A stretch of DNA of 5,968 nt, taken from assembly GCA_958448375.1 (NCBI GenBank), contig CAUDDU010000068.1, forward strand, positions 1 through 5,968, given 5' to 3'. Below, one piece after another: positions 1 through 4,603 of the stretch (position 1 is the first letter of the stretch; each line of letters begins with the position of its first letter). The notes below the pieces were generated by a model. It saw nothing but the letters and a program-made list of their open reading frames with translations. It ran no database searches and had not been told where the DNA came from. This DNA is from an uncultured Collinsella sp. (GTDB taxonomy: Bacteria > Actinomycetota > Coriobacteriia > Coriobacteriales > Coriobacteriaceae). The position numbers were made by a program, and so were the translations under genes.

Positions 1-1046
1 CCCTCGCCGACCACCTTGCAGCCGTTGGCGACGAGTGCCTGGGCGTCCTCGAGCAGCAGCGTGTTCTCGCGAGCGCAGGGCAGCGCGATATCGCAGGGAA
101 GCTGCCACACGCCGCGGCCGTCGCCCTCGTGCCACGTGGCATTGGGCTTCTCGTCGACGTACATAGCGAGCGTAACGCCCTTGTCGTGGCCGGAGCGCTT
201 CTTGTTGTAGACATGCTCGAGCACGGTGTAGTCGATGCCGTCGGGATCCTCGACCCAGCCATGGGTGTCGGAGCAGGCCAGTACCTTGCCGCCGAGCTGG
301 GCGACCTTCTGGACCGCGTAGATGGCGACGTTACCGGAGCCGTGAACGACGACGTTCTTGCCCTCGAAGGAGTCGCCGCGGCTCTTGAGGTACTCGTCCA
401 CAAAGTAGACCAAGCCGTAGCCGGTGGCCTCGGTACGGGCGAGCGAACCGCCAAAGGAGAGGCCCTTGCCGGTAAGGACGCCGGTCCACTCGTTGGTCAG
501 GCGCTTGTACTGACCGAACAGGTAGGCAACCTCGCGGCCGCCAACGCCCAGGTCGCCGGCGGGAACGTCGGTGTTGGGGCCAATGTGGCGATAGAGCTCG
601 GTCATGAAGGACTGGCAGAAGTGCATGATCTCGTTGTTGGACTTGCCCTTGGGGTCGAAGTCGGAGCCGCCCTTGCCGCCGCCCATGGGCAGGGTGGTCA
701 GGCTGTTCTTGAGGATCTGCTCCAGGCCCAGGAACTTAAGCATGCCCAGGGTGACCGTCGGGTTAAAGCGCAGGCCGCCCTTGTAGGGTCCAATGGCAGA
801 GTTGAACTCGACGCGGTAGCCGCGGTTGACCTGGACCTTACCCTGGTCGTCGACCCAGGGGACACGGAACATAACGATGCGCTCGGGCTCGACGAGGCGC
901 TCAAGCAGAGCGGCCTCCTCGTACTCGGGATGGGCGTCGAGCGCCGGCTGGATGGTGCCGAGGATCTCGGTCGCGGCCTGGATGAACTCAGGCTGCTCGG
1001 GATAGCGGGCCTTGAGCTCGTCGAGAACTTTCTGCGTGTAGCTCAT
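1..1046 (-). CDS. gdhA: NADP-type glutamate dehydrogenase, C-terminus cut by window edge
   Basis: This enzyme makes L-glutamate from 2-oxoglutarate, ammonium and NADPH in the cytoplasm (ammonium assimilation). The 348 complete residues visible match the hexameric GdhA family of about 445-450 residues, so roughly 100 C-terminal residues lie beyond the window. Visible motifs are the substrate region R79-V-E-F-N-S with GPYKGGLRF (86-94), PMGGGKGG with the catalytic Lys at 125, PAGDLGVG with the catalytic Asp at 165, the Rossmann turn HGSGNVA (235-241), and C-S-D-T-H-G (258-263) after the second beta strand. The Ser-Asp there fits NADP rather than NAD use. The visible end, NGCKVVGEG, is the family's conserved segment before ANMP. 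The ATG at 1046 is preceded by GGAGG (1051-1055) at 4-nt spacing. It is separated from the DUF3343 gene by 257 nt including a palindrome, so it is probably transcribed on its own. Confidence 0.96.
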   Translation of the reverse strand, partial: MSYTQKVLDELKARYPEQPEFIQAATEILGTIQPALDAHPEYEEAALLERLVEPERIVMFRVPWVDDQGKVQVNRGYRVEFNSAIGPYKGGLRFNPTVTLGMLKFLGLEQILKNSLTTLPMGGGKGGSDFDPKGKSNNEIMHFCQSFMTELYRHIGPNTDVPAGDLGVGGREVAYLFGQYKRLTNEWTGVLTGKGLSFGGSLARTEATGYGLVYFVDEYLKSRGDSFEGKNVVVHGSGNVAIYAVQKVAQLGGKVLACSDTHGWVEDPDGIDYTVLEHVYNKKRSGHDKGVTLAMYVDEKPNATWHEGDGRGVWQLPCDIALPCARENTLLLEDAQALVANGCKVVGE

Positions 1047-1050
1047 GCTT

Positions 1051-1055
1051 CCTCC
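1051..1055 (-). promoter_or_regulatory. Ribosome binding site of gdhA
   Basis: A perfect GGAGG core sits 4 nt before the ATG at 1046. It fixes the gdhA start and rules out an in-frame upstream start. Confidence 0.8.
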
Positions 1056-1112
1056 AATTGATGGAAAAGAAAAGTGTCGTTCGAGGCGCCCCATGCGCCG
1101 CGAGCTTTATCG

Positions 1113-1142
1113 AGTATGGATAATATCGCACTGTTGCAGCAA
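1113..1142 (-). promoter_or_regulatory. Tentative sigma-70-type promoter for gdhA
   Basis: On the minus strand TTGCTG (1137-1142) and CATACT (1113-1118) are separated by 18 nt. Each agrees only partly with TTGACA and TATAAT. An alternative -10, TATTAT, lies at 1120-1125 but has no good -35 at the right distance. Either would give a 5' leader of about 60 nt holding an imperfect hairpin at 1081-1103 (arms GGCGC/GCGCC plus three outer pairs). The spacer is the most AT-rich stretch near gdhA, which supports a promoter somewhere here. The exact site is a guess. Confidence 0.3.
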
Positions 1143-1226
1143 AGTTTCGCATAAGCCGACGGGCGGATGTTTCGTTTTGATTACGATGCAGGTAGAAGCG
1201 TTTTTGAGCACCTGACGTGCAAAACC

Positions 1227-1263
1227 CGTGTTTCAAACCTGTTTCGTCCACGTGTTCCAAACC
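1227..1263. repeat. Pair of 13-bp direct repeats upstream of gdhA
   Basis: CGTGTTTCAAACC at 1227-1239 and CGTGTTCCAAACC at 1251-1263 (plus-strand reading) agree at 12 of 13 positions. Their starts are 24 bp apart. The second copy overlaps the left arm of the palindrome at 1257-1300. They lie upstream of the tentative gdhA promoter, so they could be regulator sites or debris of a repeat insertion. Nothing in the window identifies a binding protein. Confidence 0.5.
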
Positions 1264-1300
1264 ACCACATTGGGGACAGGCACCTTTGTGGTGGTGTTGG
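1257..1300. repeat. REP-like imperfect palindrome after the DUF3343 gene
   Basis: The plus-strand left arm CCAAACCACCACA (1257-1269) pairs with TGTGGTGGTGTTGG (1287-1300), giving a 13-bp stem with one bulged base. The 17-nt loop contains GGGGACAGGCACC. The element begins 3 nt after the stop codon of the DUF3343 gene and has no T-tract on the minus strand, so it is not a standard intrinsic terminator. From memory, loop sequences of the type GGTGCCTGTCCCC recur in intergenic palindromes of several bacteria, and some REP families are linked to RAYT (Y1) transposases. I cannot confirm copies elsewhere in this genome. It could end or stabilise the upstream transcript. Confidence 0.6.
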
Positions 1301-1303
1301 CGA

Positions 1304-1699
1304 TTAGAGGACGAGCTGGTGGTAGTCGGCGGGGGTTACGCGGCCCTCGGTGGCGGCGCGGAAGGCGGCGAGGGCATCGCCCGAGAACGGCATGGCCCAG
1401 CACAGCCCGCAGCCGGCGGTGATGGAGCCGGGCAGCGGCATGATGCGCCCAGGCACGCCGGCGGCAAGACACAGCTGTTCGCATTCCATCACATCGAAGG
1501 TGCTGTCGAACGAAACGATGATTTTGCGTTCGCGATCGAGGGCATCACCGGTCGGGCCTTCACGGTGTGCCTCACGATACGCCGCGGCGGCCGCTTCCTC
1601 TTCCGCGGTATGTCCACAGCCACCGCAACCGCAGGTACAGGGTTCGGACCCGTCGCAAGTACAAGGTTCCCCCGTGTCGGGACAAATATCGTGAGACAT
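1304..1699 (-). CDS. DUF3343 / putative Se/S carrier-like protein with Cys-rich N-terminus
   Basis: A 131-aa cytoplasmic protein in two parts. Residues 1-30 carry seven cysteines (6, 13, 15, 21, 23, 25, 28) and His30, with an internal repeat EPCTC at 11-15 and 19-23. An Ala/Glu-rich linker (31-58) leads to a compact domain (about 59-131) that resembles DUF3343, which Pfam describes as putative Se/S carrier-like. Its signature is seen as FDSTFDVMECE (64-74) followed by GVPGRIMPLP and SITAGCGLCW (81-101). The family Cys is probably Cys97, and here Cys100 adds a CxxC. The start at 1699 has GGAG (1705-1708) at 5-nt spacing. The gene lies 15 nt after mobA, so the two are probably co-transcribed. 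Placement beside selA, selB and selC favours selenium handling, but sulfur transfer or metal binding by the N-terminus remains possible. Function is inferred from family and context. Confidence 0.82.
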   Translation of the reverse strand: MSHDICPDTGEPCTCDGSEPCTCGCGGCGHTAEEEAAAAAYREAHREGPTGDALDRERKIIVSFDSTFDVMECEQLCLAAGVPGRIMPLPGSITAGCGLCWAMPFSGDALAAFRAATEGRVTPADYHQLVL

Positions 1700-1714
1700 C
1701 GCAACTCCAATCCT

Positions 1715-2347
1715 CTAGGCGAGTAACTCGGCCGCCGCAAACTCCTCGGGCGTATTGACGTTCTCGAAGCAGAGCGTCGACCCCGCGGCCTTAACGATCT
1801 GCGGCTCATCCATATAACCGGCCTGAACGCGATTGATCAGGCAGCGAATGCGCTGTCGGTCGCAGGAGAGCAGCTCTTGGGCAACCGGCGCACATGCGGC
1901 ACGGCGCCAGACGGCACAAAGCGGCTCAATCCCCCGCTCCTCGCACGGCACGCACACGTCGAGTGCCTCGGCCTCAACACGATTGGCAAGCGCGCCAATG
2001 AGTTCCGGCGAGACAAACGGCATATCGCAGGCAACTATCGCCACGAGAGGCAGCCGAGCCGCAGCCAACGAGCTCGCGATGCCGCGCATTGCGCCCGCCG
2101 AGCCTTCAAGGTCCGCCACCACACGCGGCACCAGGCCGCCAAACGCGCGCTCCTCAAGATAGGCAAGCTCGCTGGGACGCGACGTCGTCACGACCAACTC
2201 GCCGGCAACTGGCGCCAGCCGACCCAGCACGCGCTCGATGAGCGGCTCACCGCAAAACGCCATGCGCGCCTTATCGCAACCCATGCGCGACGACAACCCG
2301 CCCGCCTGGACGACACAAGAAAGATCGGCCCGTCTTACGGTAGTCAT
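1715..2347 (-). CDS. mobA: Molybdenum cofactor guanylyltransferase MobA
   Basis: MobA attaches GMP from GTP to Mo-molybdopterin, giving the (bis-)MGD cofactor of DMSO-reductase-family enzymes such as formate dehydrogenase. The 210-aa product is close to the usual size of about 190-200. It shows the nucleotide-binding signature VQAGGLSSRMGCDKA (13-27, with Lys26), EGSAGAMRGI (81-90) in place of the usual GPLAG segment, the metal-binding ACDMPF (106-111, Asp108), IEPLCAVW (140-147), and the C-terminal NVNTPEEF (196-203). The NTPE ending and DK motif favour MobA over the related cytidylyltransferase MocA. The frame is open upstream to an ATG at 2581, but that extension runs through the tRNA gene and lacks family similarity. 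The ATG at 2347 puts the signature at the expected distance from the N-terminus. It is followed after 15 nt by the DUF3343 gene. Confidence 0.92.
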   Translation of the reverse strand: MTTVRRADLSCVVQAGGLSSRMGCDKARMAFCGEPLIERVLGRLAPVAGELVVTTSRPSELAYLEERAFGGLVPRVVADLEGSAGAMRGIASSLAAARLPLVAIVACDMPFVSPELIGALANRVEAEALDVCVPCEERGIEPLCAVWRRAACAPVAQELLSCDRQRIRCLINRVQAGYMDEPQIVKAAGSTLCFENVNTPEEFAAAELLA

Positions 2348-2355
2348 ACGGCAAA

Positions 2356-2363
2356 CCACCCCC
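2356..2363 (-). promoter_or_regulatory. Probable ribosome binding site of mobA
   Basis: GGGGGTGG lies 8 nt before the ATG at 2347. It is an imperfect Shine-Dalgarno sequence, but better than anything before the next in-frame ATG at 2365, where the upstream bases are TTGAGCATACCG. It supports the 2347 start. Confidence 0.5.
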
Positions 2364-2421
2364 ATCGGTATGCTCAAAACCCGGCACACGAAGCCAAATA
2401 CCGTCGCCGATAAAGCGGGCG

Positions 2422-2438
2422 GCACGGCAAACCCGTGC
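2422..2438. other. Perfect 6-bp hairpin in the mobA leader
   Basis: GCACGG (2422-2427) and CCGTGC (2433-2438) are exact inverted repeats around a 5-nt loop. On the minus strand it directly follows the T-rich tract of the terminator at 2439-2465, about 75 nt before mobA. It might be a leader structure or part of a larger fold with the adjacent terminator. I do not recognise it as a known Moco riboswitch. Confidence 0.45.
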
Positions 2439-2465
2439 AAAAACAAAACAGCGCCTTTGCGGCAC
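2439..2465 (-). terminator. Probable intrinsic terminator after selC
   Basis: Reading the minus strand, GTGCC (2465-2461) pairs with GGCGC (2455-2451) around the loop GCAAA, with one G-U pair. It is followed by TGTTTTGTTTTT (2450-2439). The stem is short, but a GC-rich stem plus an interrupted T-tract 38 nt beyond the tRNA CCA fits the end of a selA-selB-selC transcript. It would separate mobA and the DUF3343 gene into a second unit. I see no convincing promoter between this point and mobA, so read-through is also possible. Confidence 0.55.
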
Positions 2466-2502
2466 GCAGCAAGACCGCGAGCACAAAAGCGCTGGTAGCG
2501 TA

Positions 2503-2599
2503 TGGCGGGAACGTATGTGAATCGAACACATCCAAGACGTTTTGCACGCCTCGCAACGGTTTTGAGGACCGCGGAGCCCACCGGAGCCCATCCGTTCCC
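2503..2599 (-). tRNA. selC: Selenocysteine tRNA, anticodon TCA
   Basis: This 97-nt tRNA carries selenocysteine to UGA codons. The acceptor stem GGGAACG pairs with CGTTCCC, followed by discriminator G and an encoded CCA (2503-2505). The D arm has a 6-bp stem GGGCTC/GGGCTC (two G-U pairs) with a 4-nt loop, as usual for tRNA-Sec. The anticodon stem GCGGT/ACCGT has the loop CCTCAAA, with TCA at 2563-2565. The long variable arm CGAGGCGT/ACGTCTTG is 8 bp, and the T arm is ATGTG-TTCGATT-CACAT. Bacterial tRNA-Sec normally has an 8+5 acceptor/T-stem helix. Here the eighth pair would be a G-A mismatch. The gene lies 36 nt downstream of selB and is probably processed from the same transcript or from a close promoter. 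Confidence 0.96.
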
Positions 2600-2611
2600 A
2601 AGTGCGGCGGT

Positions 2612-2617
2612 ATTTTA
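2612..2617 (-). promoter_or_regulatory. Possible -10 element for selC
   Basis: TAAAAT sits 12 nt before the first tRNA base, inside a small palindrome (GGTA-TTT-TACC, 2609-2619). The spacing suits a tRNA promoter, but no good -35 hexamer is found 16-18 nt upstream, at the end of selB. Co-transcription with selB is an equal alternative. Confidence 0.35.
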
Positions 2618-2635
2618 CCAAACCGAGCAGCCAAT

Positions 2636-4603
2636 CTAGCGCAGGGAGCGCAGGCCGCCGGCATCCTTGTCGAGCACCGTAAAGCGTACGGCATCCAGGT
2701 GCTCCAAGATGCTGATGGCACGTTTGCGCGACACGCCCAGAGCCTCACGCAGCACGCTCGTGGTGGCTGCGCCACCGGCATCGGCGATGGCGGCGGCGAC
2801 GAGCTCGCGCGCATGGGCCTCGGCGGCGGCAGACAGGGCAACGTCGCGCTCAACCTTAACGATCGAGCGATTGAGCGAAAGCTCGCGCAGGGCACGCGTC
2901 ATGGTGTCGCGATCGAGCTGCAGTTGCTCGCCCGCCTCGGGCAACGTCGGCGCATCGAGGCCGGCTTCGTCCAGCAAAGCAACGATACGTTCGCAGGCTT
3001 CGCGAACCACGCGTGCCGCCGCGGCGGCCGAATGCGGATCGAATACCTCGGCGCCCTCCGAGGCACACACACCACGCGAGCAGCCCTCGGCAATCAGAGC
3101 CGCGGCAACGCCATCATCAGCGGCAGGCCACGCAGCATGGGCAACGGCGCCGGGCGTAAAGCCCGTCTCCTTGGGAGACGCCGCATGCATGGCTGACAGG
3201 GTCGCCGCCAGCACGTCCATGGCGGCATCGAACACGGCAGCATTCACATACAGCCTACAGCCCGAGCCCGCAAGCTCGCGCACAGCACCTCGCGCCACCA
3301 ACTCGTTCAGCGCGGCATCGGCCCCACCGGAAACAAGGTCTAGCGCCGCGGCAACGTCGGCAGCCACGACCGGCAACGTCTGCAGCGCCAACCACGCCTC
3401 AACACCAGCGACGGCATCGCCGGCCTCAAGCGCTGCAAGCAGCGTGCGCTCCCCCGTCGAAAGCTCGCGCGAGCGACGGCAGCGCGAAAGCAGCACGCGC
3501 CCGCCGCCGATGAGCATAACGGGCGAATACGACAGCACCACGGCATGGTCTCCGGCACACAGCGGCAGCGGCTCCTCCAGGCGCACCTGCACGGTACGGG
3601 TCTCGCCCACCGCCATGGGGGCCTCGCCCTCCAAAAGCATGATGCGGCCGATGACCTCGGCCGTGCCGGCCATCACATGCACACGCGCGCCCGACTCGAG
3701 CACGCGCGGCTTGGTGCCCTCGCGGCCCAGGTAGGTGAACGTCATCATAAAGCGCAACGTCTGGCCAAAGCGGTCCGCCACGCCCAGCATCTCGCCACGG
3801 TCAAGCGCCGCGACACCGTCACCAACCAGGTTGAGCGCCACACGCTGACCAGGCAGCGCGCGCGGCGTATCGCCATGCACCTGGATCCCACGCACGCGAC
3901 AGACCGTACGCGACGGCAAAGCCATCAACTCGTCGCCCACCGCAACCGGCGCATCGTGCAACGTTCCCGTCACGACAGTGCCGACGCCCTTGATCGTAAA
4001 GCAGCGGTCAATCGGCAGACGCGGCGCGGCATAAGTGAGCTCGGCACGGGCACGGCAGGCATCCCAGCAAGCGGCAACCTGCTCGTCGAGCACGGCGAGC
4101 AGCCTTTCGATCCCCTCGCCTGTCTTGGACGACACAGGCACGATCGGCGCGTCCGCAAACACGGTACCCGACAAAAAGTCATCGACATCGAGCTCGGCAA
4201 GCTCGGTCATCTCGGCATCGGCAAGGTCGCACATCGTCAGCGCGACCACCATATGCGTAACGCCCAGCAGCTCCAGCACGTGCACGTGCTCGCGCGTCTG
4301 CGGCATCACGCCCTCGACGGCAGAGACCACCAGCACGGCAACGTCGATGCCCGTGGCGCCCTGCACCATGGCGCGCAGGTAATGCGCGTGGCCCGGCACG
4401 TCGACCAGGCCGACGATCTTGCCACTCGGCAGCGCCAACTCGCCAAAGCCCAGCTCCACGGTCATACCGCGACGGCGCTCAACCTCCAGACGATCGGGAT
4501 TCTTGCCGGTCAGTGCCTCGATCAATGCCGACTTACCATGGTCAACGTGACCCGCCGTGCCAACGATAACGGGACACTCCACCAGCGCCTGAACCTCACT
4601 CAT
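2636..4603 (-). CDS. selB: Selenocysteine-specific elongation factor SelB
   Basis: SelB is the EF-Tu-like GTPase that binds Sec-tRNA(Sec) and the SECIS hairpin of selenoprotein mRNAs, delivering Sec at UGA. The 655-aa product is slightly longer than the 614-aa E. coli protein. The GTPase domain shows G1 GTAGHVDHGKSAL (15-27), G2 RRGMT (44-48), G3 DVPGH (68-72), G4 TMCD (123-126) where N/TKxD is expected, and G5 SSKTGEGI (158-165). Domain II begins around 196, with FTIKGVGTVVTGT (202-214). Domain III follows, and the C-terminal part (from about 375) should hold the winged-helix SECIS-binding modules, ending in VSRKRAISILEHLD near the C-terminus. The ATG overlaps the selA stop as ATGA, so translation is probably coupled. 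The upstream GAAGG is weak and distant. Confidence 0.96.
   Translation of the reverse strand: MSEVQALVECPVIVGTAGHVDHGKSALIEALTGKNPDRLEVERRRGMTVELGFGELALPSGKIVGLVDVPGHAHYLRAMVQGATGIDVAVLVVSAVEGVMPQTREHVHVLELLGVTHMVVALTMCDLADAEMTELAELDVDDFLSGTVFADAPIVPVSSKTGEGIERLLAVLDEQVAACWDACRARAELTYAAPRLPIDRCFTIKGVGTVVTGTLHDAPVAVGDELMALPSRTVCRVRGIQVHGDTPRALPGQRVALNLVGDGVAALDRGEMLGVADRFGQTLRFMMTFTYLGREGTKPRVLESGARVHVMAGTAEVIGRIMLLEGEAPMAVGETRTVQVRLEEPLPLCAGDHAVVLSYSPVMLIGGGRVLLSRCRRSRELSTGERTLLAALEAGDAVAGVEAWLALQTLPVVAADVAAALDLVSGGADAALNELVARGAVRELAGSGCRLYVNAAVFDAAMDVLAATLSAMHAASPKETGFTPGAVAHAAWPAADDGVAAALIAEGCSRGVCASEGAEVFDPHSAAAAARVVREACERIVALLDEAGLDAPTLPEAGEQLQLDRDTMTRALRELSLNRSIVKVERDVALSAAAEAHARELVAAAIADAGGAATTSVLREALGVSRKRAISILEHLDAVRFTVLDKDAGGLRSLR

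Noticed and set aside
129..1061. Plus-strand open frame (310 codons) opposite gdhA
   Set aside because: It is antisense to a clear gdhA, and its Val/Ala/Gly/Leu-rich product is a codon-bias shadow. No ribosome site was recognised.
988..1260. 90-codon minus-strand frame covering the gdhA leader
   Set aside because: It overlaps the gdhA start in another frame, covers the probable promoter, has no good ribosome site and no recognisable family features.
2348..2502. Moco riboswitch upstream of mobA
   Set aside because: I could not match the hairpins here to the known Moco riboswitch architecture. The visible structure is better explained by a terminator plus one short hairpin.
2348..2581. N-terminal extension of mobA to the ATG at 2581
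   Set aside because: The extension would translate through most of the selenocysteine tRNA and the terminator. The MobA signature already begins 13 residues after the ATG at 2347.
4526..4602. selA ends in UGA in a Sec-decoding organism, so the stop might be read as selenocysteine
   Set aside because: The bases after the UGA do not form a convincing SECIS hairpin, read-through would add only about 25 residues to another UGA, and ATGA overlap with selB is an ordinary coupling signal.
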